Shown piece by piece: positions 11,908-23,948 of a stretch of 64,000 nt of DNA. The notes below the pieces were generated by a model. That model was not told the DNA's origin. It was given only the letters and a program-made list of their open reading frames with translations, and did no database searches. The stretch comes from Panulirus ornatus (Eukaryota; Arthropoda; Malacostraca; Decapoda; Palinuridae), in the NCBI RefSeq assembly GCF_036320965.1, contig NC_092225.1:31245443-31309442 (forward strand), in the 5' to 3' direction. The translations under genes were made by a program, and so were the position numbers. The first letter of the stretch is position 1. Each line of letters opens with the position of its first letter.

Positions 11908-13267
11908 CAGTATAACTTGTAAAGAGAGGTTAATCATGCAATCCACTGTCACGCATAATTTGCATTTCCCAGAATATCCACGCCTCAGGCAGTATTATAC
12001 AGTATGCCTAATAAGCTCTTCCCCGTGGATATTATGCATATAATACACACTTCCATAAATATGTTTATGAAGATAACTTTCGTGTTAGCATGACAGGAAA
12101 CTTCCTAGAAACTAGTGGAAAATCACAGACATATGCAATTTTGTGTCCACAAAATTAACAGCAATTAACATTCAACGAAGTATTTATCAAACATATAACC
12201 AGTTTGTTCGTTTATTCAGAGAAACGTTAATGGTGGTCGCGTAATCATGTTCAATTGACATTTATTTATGTTTTGCATGAATAACAAGACGTCATTAATA
12301 CATGAGACGTTTTCATGCTATTATCAACATGGGAACTTGTGCGTTTATTGGTACTTTGTATTTGTTTGATTTGTTAGCACTTAATATGGACGAGTGGCCA
12401 TCATGCATGAAGTGTCACCAGCCCGGAATGTGTGGCTGTCCCTCCTCGACCCAGATGGATGTCGCCTCTCTATAATCCCTTTCCTTCTATGTAAACAACT
12501 AAGTGTTTTTTTTGTTAAGTGGTTAGTGCCAGTGTTATGTTGTGTTGGTAACGTCATGCAGAATTGAGAATACATTCAGCTACAGAATCTAACTCGAGCA
12601 CAGATACACGAACAGAAAGACAAGCATTGGTTATTGAAAGATATTCTTCATTTTTTAAGCCACCAAACTAATGCTTTGAAGGGTAATGGAAAGAACGTCA
12701 GTTTTTGCCGTCCATGTAGACCATTTCTTAATAATAATGACAAGTTATGGAATACAGTTACTATAAACACTGGATATGTGACCCAATAGGGATAAGTGCA
12801 ATTCTTGGATGTTTACATGGCAGGAGAGACCTTTCTGTGCTCAGTGTAACTTTAAATACTAGTTTGATAGACAGATTACCAGGCGTTTCTTGCATGAAAA
12901 ATGATAGAAAATAAATGAATAATTAATCGTATTGTAATTGTCACAGTTGTATTTCATGAATTAGCTAAGGTTATGTTGTCTGTCTTTGGTCGCAGGAGAG
13001 TGCAAAGTTTGTTATTGTCAGGTAAGGGAAGCACACGTAACCATAACTGAAGGAGTGCAAATTATTTGCATGTTAATGATGGGAGTGATTTTTTTTATGG
13101 TGTTGCATCTTGAGTGTTACGCCGGGCAGTGCAGCCAACTCACAGTCAACCCAGCTTTTCATCTTCTATTATGGGACTGATGACTGAACGCTTACGTAGC
13201 GTAAGCTAGGGTGTACGTGTCATTAGTGTGCGTCTCGGGCAGTTTTCTATTGTTGCCATGCCTCTTA

Positions 13268-13271
<4 letters not shown>
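11905..13271. other. Intergenic, nothing recognised
   Basis: No repeat, RNA gene or coding motif seen. Short open frames at 12381-12575 (-) and 12986-13180 (+) have no recognisable features. Confidence 0.55.

Positions 13272-13345
<74 letters not shown>
13272..13345. repeat. (TA)n tract forming the tail of an adjacent SINE
   Basis: 37 units of TA. It abuts the 3' end of the tRNA-like SINE at 13346-13440 and is read as its tail. Confidence 0.95.
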
Positions 13346-13346
<1 letters not shown>

Positions 13347-13440
13347 CACGTCTAAACTTAAGCCAGGTACCCATTTATCAACGAGCTCAGTGGGGAGGAT
13401 GACCACCTGGATTGGGTGTAGGCCGACTACTACGACCAAG
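13346..13440 (-). mobile_element. tRNA-like SINE, copy 1 (truncated)
   Basis: The plus strand carries 'aagccaggtacccattt' next to the (TA)n tract, then a conserved 'ggggaggatgaccacctgg' body. Related copies are at 17715-17834 (+), 58371-58488 (-) and 60127-60155 (+, tail only). By comparison with copy 2, the element runs on the minus strand and ends in the (TA)n tract. The tRNA-like head with the B box is missing or decayed here. Confidence 0.65.
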
Positions 13441-14260
13441 AGGAAAAGAAGGAAAAAGCAACAATGTCACCGTAGAGGCGACAGTCCTGCTGAAAACGAG
13501 AATGAAGCTCACTTATACATAAACTAACCAGATGTTGTTTCATGGTGTTCCCTTCTGCTTCTAAGTGGAGGATTATCGTTTCTTAACACTGGACTTCACT
13601 ATTGTTGTATGACGTTAATGATCGCATCAAAGGGTGGTCGGTGTCGTGGTCTTGACGTCAGACAGGTGACAGTGATGTCCAAGACGTTGGTGACGTCATT
13701 GCCGTGCTCATGACGTTAGACAGATGGTGATGATATCATCATGAAGTGCTGGTGACATCATCTATTCTCACGTTGGGTGGAGTGATCGGCCACCCTGCCG
13801 TAAGATTACCAGTGTAAATAGTAAGATATACAGGAATGTTTATTTTGTACTTAAATATACAAAGATTCTTGTAAGTATGGAGGCATTTATATGTAACGTT
13901 AAAACAAAATTGAATTAACAAGACAGTTTATCAGGAGTTAGTTGGTCAGAGGAGGCTATGCTCACAGGATGATTCAACCTAATGTTTAAAGTTGGAAAAG
14001 AAACGGGTTGAAGGTGTGTGACAGTGAGATAGGCTGTAGTTACCCACGAGGGACGGGTTTTGTAACTACCTATTTGTACTGTGCGGGGAGAGATTTGTAC
14101 ACGTGTAATTATCTGGTTTTACTCTACAGAGAAGTTATACGCTCGTGTGTAATCACCAATTTTTACTGAACATGGAGTTTTATACTCGTAGGGCCCTATG
14201 TCCTGAACATTTCTTTTTTATAAAACCTTTTAAAGTTTTGTACGTTGTCTGCAGTGACCA

Positions 14261-14295
<35 letters not shown>

Positions 14296-14910
14296 ATTAA
14301 AAGTCACGTCTTGGCTGAATTATGTTTTCCAAGACACCTGAAAATAACCAATGGAAAGTAGCATGACGGAGCTCTTAATTCAGGGCCTTTTCCTGTATGA
14401 TGTTATAGTGTCCGACTCTGTTTCAGGGAGAAGTGAGGTAAAAGTTTGGTGAAGATTGTTAGGCAAGTAACCCCGATCACTTGGGTCTGGCTACGCTGCC
14501 TCACTGACCAGTAGTTTGACTCTGGTTTCATCATTCTGCTGTGGTTAGTTGCCTACATTCAGTTTTGTCATGATTCACTTTCTAGACTTGTATCTGGTAC
14601 GAACAACAGCTGTAAAAATGTAGAAATATGAACATAAGTGTTTTTGAGCCCATGATACTATTCCTCTTAAATTCAGTGGTATCAACACGATGGTTTCGTC
14701 CACAGCTTTGCCAGTATAGTACAACCTCCTTACATCTTGCTGCTATATCAGGTAAGTTACATTGGACATTTTAACATTCATGAAAACAGTGGAATGATGA
14801 TGTTTATCTGGAGGTAGGTCACGTAATACAATAAGTAACGCAACAGTGAAAATGCTCGAAGATATGTTCGCCTTGCTGTATGAATTGTGTAAATACTTGA
14901 TAGAATCAAA
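13441..14910. other. Intergenic, with a (GT)n tract at 14264-14294
   Basis: Contains several imperfect 'tgacgt' motifs between 13610 and 13760, in phrases resembling 'ggtgacgtcattg'. Nothing coding is seen. Confidence 0.5.
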
Positions 14911-14992
14911 AGAAGGAAGGAAGAGGGACAAACGAATAGGGGATGAGAGAAAAGGGAAGGAAGAGGGACAAACGAATAGGGGATGAGAGAGA
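14911..14992. repeat. 40-bp direct tandem duplication
   Basis: A G/A-rich block containing 'gggacaaacgaatagggg' occurs twice at a 40-bp offset, identical over at least 36 bases. This points to a recent duplication. Confidence 0.9.
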
Positions 14993-16459
14993 AAAGGAAA
15001 GGGAGAGAAGAAACTGGGTAGACGTTTAGGGAATATACGTGAATGACCTGCTTCACTAGCTTAACTGTGTTGGTTTACGTAGTTTTGATCCGTTAGTGTA
15101 GACACTGAAGACAGATAAATTAGCAGAGACGCACTTAACTTCAGGAGACAATGTAGTAAGGGTGAGCGTGCCAACACAGTCGAGTACAGGAGGAGACTGA
15201 CTGAGGCGAGAGGTAGCGTTAGCTGGTGGTACGGCGAGGCCAAGCTTAAGGTCGCCGCCACCCGTCCACCTCGGACTGGGAGACCCCAGCAAGCGCTATC
15301 ACCTTCCATTCATTAACATTCTCCTTCACTGCACCTGAATGTCTTTGTCATTTCACCTACTCTGTAGAATGACCCATAATCTCCATTGAAATGTTACATC
15401 CATTTCATATGCGTTCACGAAACATTCGCAGTAAGAGTTTAAATTTAGACATGGTATATCGGCGGCCAGGTAACTTTCCCTTTCTAGTTGACATATTTAT
15501 ACAACTATTGGAACGAAACTAATTACTGGGCTTGAAAACCTGTTATATTTTTTGTATGTTTCTGGAGATTACATTATCCGAATGAGATATCCATGGGTAT
15601 GGCGAGTCGTGTCTTTATAGCGAATGCTCAATGCCAAGGTTACTTTACTAACCACTCGACCGGAATCCATATCAGGCATGAGATCGTGAGGGGTTGCCGC
15701 TTCGAAGGCTGTACCTCTCTTTTGTCTTATCCTAAATTACTTTATGTCCCGTTTCCTGCTCCAGAAATAGATTTTTTATACGAATATATTTGTATTTATT
15801 CGTGGACATGTGTATTTCTTTATTTTATTTTTTGATAGGTATTCCAACTCTTGGTTCGTATTGACAAATTTTGTGGGATGAATTACGGTGTTATGGGACT
15901 GGAATTCTCATTAGTTACTGAAATAAAAGTTTCTTGGAAATTCACTAAAATAAAGAAATGTACATTTAAAAATTCATTAGCATTATGACCAAAGATTGAG
16001 AGAGTGTTCAAAAGTATCGGTTTTATGGTCTTTAGTGTCCATAAGAGAGCAACTCATTATACGTAGGTTACTAACTTAGTCTTTGCTAGGTGGACAGCCC
16101 ACCTGCTCTCTCCATCTTCTGTATATACTTTACTGATCTTTGAGATTCTTCTGTTAATCCTGCTCTCTACATCTGTATATCCTTGTCTAATCTTGTAGCT
16201 TGTCAATCCTTTTATCTAACCTTTCTAACCTTCCAGTTGTCCCTTAGCACAGATATTCTTACGTCAAACAACAAAAAACAACGCATTTGGTATTACGATC
16301 GTGTGAATCCTAAGTTTGGCTGTAGTAGGGTACGAAGGGTGCGTCTAGTGATTTCCGACGCATTTGTGACGCATCAAAATTGTCAGACCTTCTCAGTGTA
16401 AGATATTCATATGTGTTGCAACTTACAGATGAGATGGTGATGACGGCACATACAGTTCG
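14993..16459. other. Intergenic, nothing recognised
   Basis: A mixture of unique AT-rich and moderately GC-rich sequence. Overlapping minus-strand frames at 15056-15309 are compositionally open but show no motif. Confidence 0.5.
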
Positions 16460-16554
16460 AGTGTGTGTGTGTGTGTGTGTGTGTGAAGGCAAGGGTAGGC
16501 TGACCTTGACGCTTGTGGTGAGACTTTCAACCTTCATTCACCTGTACACCCACC

Positions 16555-16590
<36 letters not shown>
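16460..16590. repeat. (GT)n and (CA)n microsatellites close together
   Basis: A (GT)12 tract at 16460-16484 is followed, about 65 bases later, by a (CCCA)n/(CA)n tract to 16590. As complementary dinucleotides they could pair in a single strand. Confidence 0.9.
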
Positions 16591-16979
16591 AATGCATCTA
16601 CACATGCACAGGAATTTCTCACATACAAATGCACTTCACTCACACCTTACACATATGCATTCCCTACAAGTACGCACCCGAAACATTCTCATTCATGATA
16701 CACCTACGCGCTAGTCACTGTAGATACAAGTTATAACTCTCTTCTGACCAGGGAGATACGTACACAATCAGTGCTACTCGCTTAGGTGTTGGGAAAGGTA
16801 TTTACGGTCGCACAGTAAGCCAGGACCACTGAGTATGACTGCGTATTTGCTGACCATGAACACACTCCTATTGACAAGAAAGAGATGCGCTATGAGCACA
16901 CATGGGTTTGCTACATGTCGAGAATTCTTTGCTAACAGGAGTCTACTTTTAGCCGTTCAGTACCAGGCTTTGTGTCGAT

Positions 16980-17260
16980 GCTTGCTAACCGTGATCACAC
17001 ACACCTGCTAGTTATGGGCGCACACCCCTGCTTGCCATGGGCATATGCACCTGTTAGACATGATAAAAACCTGCTGTCTGTGGTCACACACCTAGTTATG
17101 ATCATCCACACCTGGTGCCATGGGCACGCACGTATGATGACACATGTGTAAGCTATGGGCAAACACACCTGCTAACTATTATCACTCCCGCTTATCATGG
17201 GAACACACCTGCTAGTTATGTTCACACACACCTGCTAGTATGGGCGAGGCTGTTTCATTA
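16980..17260. repeat. Degenerate tandem repeat of about 25-30 bp
   Basis: Irregular recurrences of 'cacacctgctagttatggg' variants, roughly eight to ten times. The period varies, so the array is old. Confidence 0.65.
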
Positions 17261-17714
17261 GGCGTAGAGTCTCGTCAAAGAACTCTCTCTCCAAAGGAGC
17301 CTACATTTCCCAGATACTGGAAGTAGCGTAGTATTAAATGGCTGCAAGAATCACAGAGTGGTTCTGGTTAAAATGGAATTAATCCTGGGTGATAATTTAT
17401 GAATAATAAACATACTGGAGACAGTTGTTAAGAATAGATCTTCAATATCGTTGATGATGCTTCGTCTGGCTCAGGGATTACTTAGTATTCCATGACTTTA
17501 AGTGTTGTACACATCGGCATTGGTGATGGTGGTGCTGATACCGATGGCAGTAGTTGATTTTTCACTTTTACATTTTTTATGTTGTGAAGCCTGGAGTAGA
17601 ATGTGTACTTGTGATCTAAGTTTACAATGGGTGACAAGTTCAAGATCTCCTCAGGCATCCTTAATGGTACTGCTGTTGACTTGTTCGTCTGTTTTGGCCT
17701 TGAATTCTACAGGT

Positions 17715-17834
17715 AGTTTGAAATCAAGCTCGCACAGGTTCGAATCCTGGTCACGTCAGCCAGTCCACAATACTTCCAGCCGTTCATCCTCCCGTAGATG
17801 CTAGTCGGCGAAATGGGTACTTGGCATAGGTTAG
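17715..17834 (+). mobile_element. tRNA-like SINE, copy 2 (best preserved)
   Basis: Contains a perfect Pol III B-box-like ggttcgaatcc at 17737-17747 within a T-arm that can pair (cagg ... cctg), preceded by tRNA-like 'agctcgcaca'. The body has 'gttcatcctcccg', and the 3' end is 'aaatgggtacttggc'. The body and end recur, inverted, at 13346-13440 and 58371-58488. A clear A box upstream is not visible, so this copy is probably 5' truncated or diverged. Confidence 0.7.
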
Positions 17835-17839
17835 AATGT

Positions 17840-18720
17840 GTAGTTTGTGTACACAAGGTAACGGTTTGTATTTAGAAGGTTAAGAGACGGGGCTGTACGA
17901 GTGTAAAACTTCCCTTAATACCCAAATAGTTATCTATCCATTGTAACTTAGTATTTGTGCAGTAGGCTTTTGTCTTGAGATTAGGTTTTAGGCTGTTTTT
18001 GGTCCTCATTGTAAGTTATCAAAATAAAGTTTATTTGTTTAGATAAAAGCTGACACTTATGTTCGGTACGACAATTAGCTTCATACCACAGGCACATTTA
18101 TACATTACAGACCAACGTGTACATAATTTCCTAGATATCAACAAGTTCTTTGTTTCTTATGAGTCATAGAAAACGTTCGTCATTTGTGTGGTAGACTTGT
18201 TTAGGTTTTGTCTCCATCACTCCAGTACTTGTATTCACCAGGTTTGTGTTGCTTGAGCTTTTGCAATCTCAACACTAGATGTTGCATTTTGGGAGAATCT
18301 ATCAGTTACAACTGGCACGCCACTTGGTATTTATGAGAATCCAATATCAACCTCCGTATTGTTTATTGAATTTTATATGTGGATGGTCTCCTGATAGACA
18401 CGATGATATACCTGGCAGTTTTTATACGCGTAACAAGTATCAAATATGACGATAATGCCCTTTTGTTCTCGAACTAAGATTTAACTCCGTATTTGCATAT
18501 AACTCGTAGCTTTTATCTACAGTCTATATATTTAACAAGACCGCTGACGGGAAAGATCTGTGACCTCGTTGCTTCAGACGAATACAGGGTCTCCCTTCTT
18601 TCTTAATACGTTTCTCGGGTTTTTAGATCTAATCTAACATCTGGAGACTACGGGATGCAATGGTGTATCTCCACCGTATTAACGAAATGACATTATCTTC
18701 CCCCATAACAGCCTGTGGGA
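17840..18720. other. Intergenic, nothing recognised
   Basis: Unique AT-rich sequence between the SINE and a LINE fragment. Confidence 0.55.
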
Positions 18721-18721
18721 A

Positions 18722-19752
18722 TGTGAGAAATACTTGGCGAAACGGAATGATTTATATGTGGCATTTCTGTGTTGGAAGAAAGCTTATGATAGGGTAGATA
18801 GATATGCCTCATGGACGGTGCTACGAAAATATAGTGTGGGGAAAAGCTACTAGAAACAGTGAAGTTTTTATCAAGAAAGTGAGGCTTGTGTGCGTGCAGG
18901 TTGAGGGAGGGTAAGTAATTCCAGGTGAAGGTTAGCTGCGGCAGGATTGTGTGATGTCACCATGGGTGTTTGATTTGTGTATAGATGTGATGAGGGAGGG
19001 AAATGCAAGGGTCTTAGAGATAGGGGCGGGTATGCAGTCTGTAGGGGATATGTTTTCCTGGGAAGTGGAATACTTTTTCTTTGCTTATGACTCAGTGCTG
19101 GTGGAAAAGAACCGCAGTTGGCGTCTGGGTTTAAGTGTGTTAGAGGAGAAAATTGAGAGTAAATGTGAATACAAGGAAAGTTATTAGGTTTAGCTATACA
19201 GAGAGACAGTAATGGGTGAGGGGGCGAAGGTCTTGGAAGTATTGAGAAATGTGTAGAAAGAGAGGTCACTCACTATCTTAGAGACGGAAGAATAACCTAT
19301 CTGAACGTGTAGCAGTCCCAGCGATGATGAATGGATGCGAGGCATGGGCTGTGGATGAGAATGTACGGAAGAGGGTGGATGTGTTGGAAATAGAATGATT
19401 GATACAATATCTGGTGTGAGGAGAGGGTTGATCCGAGTTAAAAATGATATGGTAAGAGAGATCTGGTAATTAGAAGTGTTCTGGTGAGAGCATAAGAGGG
19501 TGTGTTGAAATAGTTTGGACATATGGAGAGAATGAGTGAGGAGAGGTTGACATAGAAGATATATATGAGAGGATGAGTAAGGAGAGGTTGACATAGAAGA
19601 TATATGTGCAAGAAGTGGAGGGGTAAAGAAGGAGGAAACCAAACTAGAGGTAGAAGATAGATTGAATAAGATCTTGAGAACTCAGGGCCTGAACATGAAG
19701 GAGGGTAAAAGGCCTTGCATGGGATAGATTGGATTGGAGCGGTCTAGTACAA
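18722..19752 (+). pseudogene. RTE-like LINE, reverse transcriptase to C-terminus, decayed
   Basis: Translated with frameshifts: DLYVAFLCWKKAYDRVD (the palm A motif, where the family has '.D..KAYD'), 'YASWTVLRKYSVG', 'QESEACVRAG', then an in-frame piece with SPWVFDLCIDVMREGNARVL and EYFFFAYDSVLVE. In the last, the catalytic FADD is FAYD. Further on come GCEAWAVDE-like, 'VLKXFGHMERMSEERLT' and a closing gcctgaacatgaagg motif near 19690. Many stops and frameshifts make it non-functional. A second, antisense copy lies in the PGRMC intron. Clade assignment (RTE-like, common in decapods) is from memory. Confidence 0.85.
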
Positions 19753-19894
19753 GAACGATTTCACGGTGACTGTTTAAATTACCTAACCTGACCCAGCCTA
19801 TCCTTACCTTACCTCACTTTAAACGTTGATGGAAGAAAATTGCAATTGCCGTAATCGGAACCATCAGTCCTTAGTTTAGTATTGGGCTTTTCCC

Positions 19895-20120
19895 ACATGT
19901 CTTGCTATATTTAGATTTGGCTTGTGCTGGTTTTGCTATGTTAAGCGCTTGGCTTTTTCCGTTGGTTTTGCTATATTTATTTAGCGCCTGGTTTCTTTGG
20001 GGGGTCTTAGCATTTAGCGCTTGGCTTCTTCCGGCGGGTTCTGCTATATTTAGGTCTAGGCTTCTTTTGCGGGTCTTGCTATATTTAGCTTTGGGCTTCT
20101 GCGGCGGGTCTTGCTATATT
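19895..20120. repeat. Degenerate tandem repeat, about 35 bp
   Basis: Roughly six imperfect units built on 'cttgctatatttagc' and 'gcttggcttct', with insertions. It creates the Leu/Ala-rich frame at 19902-20123, which is not a gene. Confidence 0.75.
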
Positions 20121-20219
20121 TAGCTCTGACATTGTAAGTGAATTGAATACACGAGTTGGGAAGAGTGGTGGAAGAATAGTGGTCCTTGAGACTAATTGAT
20201 TCGTATTGTCTCGTTATGC

Positions 20220-20860
20220 AGTTAACGTTGTGTTCCGCGTCTTTTGTGTTGATTTGCAGTGTTGTGTCTTATTTGTTTAGTTTACGCTGTGTGTGCATCT
20301 TGTTTGTTTAGCTGTACAGTGTGTGCCGTGTCTTGTGTGTTAAGTGTACAATGTGTATTTGATCTTGTTTAGCTGATATTGTGTCGTGTGTTGAGTTTAC
20401 ACTTTGGTTTATATCTTGTTCGTTGAGTTTACACTGTGTTGTATGTGTTTAGTCGTGTGTTGAGTTTACACTATAATTGTATCTTGTTCGTTGAGTTTAC
20501 ATTGGTGTATGCGTTTAGTTTGCACTGCGAGTTATATCTTTAGTTTAACCTGTATGATGTGTCGTGTGTTTACACTGTGTGCTGTCTTGTGTGTTTAGTC
20601 TACTGTGTGTTGCCTGAAGTGTCTAGTGTGTGTTTTGCCAAGTGTGTCTAGAGTTTAGTGTGTTCAACAACTGGTAGTGAGTCGTGTGGTCAGTGTGGTG
20701 CAGTGTGCTGTCTTCCGTGCATACTGATGTGCGTGGGCCAGGTCTAGTGTGTGTCCAGCATGTTGTAGGTCTGGTGTGTGTTACGCTGTGTTTAGTGTAT
20801 ATGTAGTGACTAGTGTGTATTGTGTGGTATATCATATACCACACAGTCCACAGTAATCAC
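20220..20860. repeat. Low-complexity GT-rich degenerate repeat
   Basis: Irregular recurrence of 'cgtgtgttgagtttacact' and 'agtgtgtgt' variants for about 600 bases. Periods are not constant. The end holds a near palindrome, 'gtggtatatcatataccac'. Confidence 0.7.
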
Positions 20861-22491
20861 ATCATATACCGTATGAGTATTGTTTTGTATTGAACAAATT
20901 ATGCCACATCGGACTGAATATAATCAAGCTTGGACCACCCCCTCCCCCTCCTCCCTCCTCATTATATGAGCATTTGTCACGAGGTTTGACCCCCCCTCCT
21001 CCCTACCCACCATCCCCCGCCTTCAAGGAAGACGTGACTCCTCAGTATACAGACAACATTGCGGAATCAAGTTCTGTCGGCACAATAGTATCAGTGTTTT
21101 AGATGTTAGTCTCCTGGATTATTTTGTGTATCTGATTGTTTCTGTCGGGTACACATAGGGAGAGGAGGAGGAGGAGGGGGGAAGTCCCAGAAGGTGGTCC
21201 CCCTTTAGTCATGAAGCCATGAGACGAGCCCCTGTCGTGTGAGGCAGGAAGGTACAGCCTGACTCCCTCTCCTGCACCTGCAGGATTGCGCCTCGTATTC
21301 CTAAAGTGGGATATTTTTATATTGACATGTTCGGTGTCTCAGATGCTGTCTAATGCTTTTGCCACTGAGCATTTTTGGTGTAAATCAGTTTGGGGCAATC
21401 ATATCCTAGTTTGAAAGCGACATGAAGGAAAGTTTAGAAAAGGATTCCACATCTGATCACGATCATCATTATATCAGGAAGGATTCCCAGTATTTACGGT
21501 GTGACTCTCCACACGTGATGTAGCACAACTCATCCAATTGTGATCCTGCTGGTGTGACCAGTGAACTGATTATACATTGGCCGTTTTCCCTGGTGGATCC
21601 TGTGAACTGACGACTTAGTGTTGTAGATGTAAACTTCCACAACTCAACCTGCTCTATGTGGTCGTCTGTATCAATTCAGAAAGCATTGAAGAAAGTTGGA
21701 AGTTGTGAATGTTTTTGTGATGCTGTGGAAGGTGCCATGAAACTCACTATAACAGACGACTTCACCTTACCATAGTCTCAGGGTCGACCAATCTGTAAAG
21801 TTATCGCTGGAGGGCTGGACCTGTGCGCCTCGTTTTCTTCGTTTGCTACATCTGGCGAGTCTTAGGTATTATGTTATGGTCTTCACCATATCCTAAATGG
21901 TAGAATTGCGATGATCCCCTCATCTACGACTGACCCTGAGCCTTATATTTTGTCAGTCTTAGTGTGGATCATGTTTGATGGAGGGCGTTGCTGTGGAATA
22001 TGTATGGAAGGTCCAGGATCGAGGCAATAACACCAGTTGCCAATTACATGAAGGCTACGTTTGAATCCTCGAGCTCCCAGTGCTTCTCTGTTTCTCTTCT
22101 TATTACTAAACTTATTATTTTTGTTTTGATGATGTTGTGGAAAGGCTACCAGTGGTGTGTTATCCCCCATTTATTCGTGTCCTTCATTTCGTTATGAGAT
22201 TTGGCGCCTTGGAGACCGTTCTTATTAAGGTGAGGAAGAGAGACGGATGTGATTGCAGATCTTGTAGTTTTGTCTAATGTTAGATCATCAACGATTTCAG
22301 TGCTTTATAGCCTAGTGTGTCATGGGATCCACTGGAGGACGTTGCTGTATCGCAGGTAATGGTAATGTATTAGGTCCAGGCTGGGGCAGGTGAGGTTGTA
22401 CCTCATTTGATGTATGATAACTGTACAAACCAACCACCTCGAGTCGTTACAAATGTTGGTAGCTCTCGTGAGGGTAACTGTCGTTGAGTGG

Positions 22492-22492
<1 letters not shown>
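20861..22492. other. Intergenic, nothing recognised
   Basis: Includes a C/T-rich block at 20936-21020 and a G/A-rich block near 21165. No coding or repeat family recognised. Confidence 0.5.

Positions 22493-22549
<57 letters not shown>
22493..22549. repeat. (TA)n microsatellite
   Basis: 28 units, about 200 bases upstream of a CR1-like fragment. Confidence 0.97.
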
Positions 22550-22551
<2 letters not shown>

Positions 22552-22743
22552 TGTATAGTTCTGATGAAGACTGAGGATTAGATCGTGTGGTGTACGTAAG
22601 AGCTAGGGTTTGTAAAGCGTTACTGTGTGATAGTTAAGTCTTGAGCCATAATTGATTTGGATGGTTGGGTTTTTGATAGTCATTCATCGAAAAGAAAAAT
22701 CACTTAACTGATAAGTCAATTTACAACATATTAAACATGTAGA

Positions 22744-23345
22744 GCTGCAGGATGTTCTGCAGTTTGATAATGCTCACAAGCCCCTTATGAACTTACGTAT
22801 CAATAAGTGTAAAGTTTTACACTCCAGCAGTAAAAAGCGAACCCACATTCTATTATGGCCTCTGTTGCGCTGCTTAACGTAAACGAGGTACAAGATTTAG
22901 GTTCAGTAATTTTGGATGACTTAAAGCCAAGTGAACATTACATAAAAGCTGTAAAAAAAAAGATGAAAATTTAAGCCTCATAGTTTGGGCATTCATATGC
23001 GTCCTCACCTTTAATGTTGTTTTCAGATTGGGTTGGCTTTACCTCCTGTCTCGATGATTCCCGGTCTGAGAAACAGCAGCTCTACTGAAGGTATATATAT
23101 CCACCTGACTTTGTACTTATTTAGATACGGGTATTCAGAATCCTCAGAAGCTTCGACCGCCTTGATCTCAGACCAGACCAGTCGGATGTAGCCCGTAGTA
23201 ATGGATACAAATTTCTTTCGAAGCGTTTTGCTTTAAGATGAAGTGGTTTGTTTCCCGACATGCTTGTTAAATTATGGAATGACCTAGTGATAAGAACAGC
23301 TGGAAGGAACACTGTAAATGAATCTAAAAATAGACTGATACCTTG
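22744..23345 (+). pseudogene. CR1-like LINE, C-terminal reverse transcriptase and 3' end, decayed
   Basis: Translated with frameshifts: LQDVLQFDNAHKPLMNLRIN, KCKVLHSSSKKRTH, then LNVNEVQDLGSVILDDLKP and SEHYIKAVKK (the 'VxDLGVxxxxDLKPSxH' block of CR1-type elements). After a gap come NGYKFLSKRFAL and DMLVKLWNDLVIRTAGRNTV, matching the terminal 'R..F..RVVNxWNxLPxxVV' block and 'VNxFKxRLD' end. It stops just before a long (CT)n tract. Confidence 0.85.
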
Positions 23346-23403
23346 TTCCCGTCCAAGGCCGATCTTATTTACGTCTCTTATTATAAACATTGTTATTTGC
23401 TCT

Positions 23404-23948
<545 letters not shown>

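Noticed and set aside
17737..17747. Functional tRNA gene around the ggttcgaatcc motif
   Set aside because: Only a T-arm-like part is present. No acceptor stem or anticodon arm can be drawn, and the flanks match other SINE copies.
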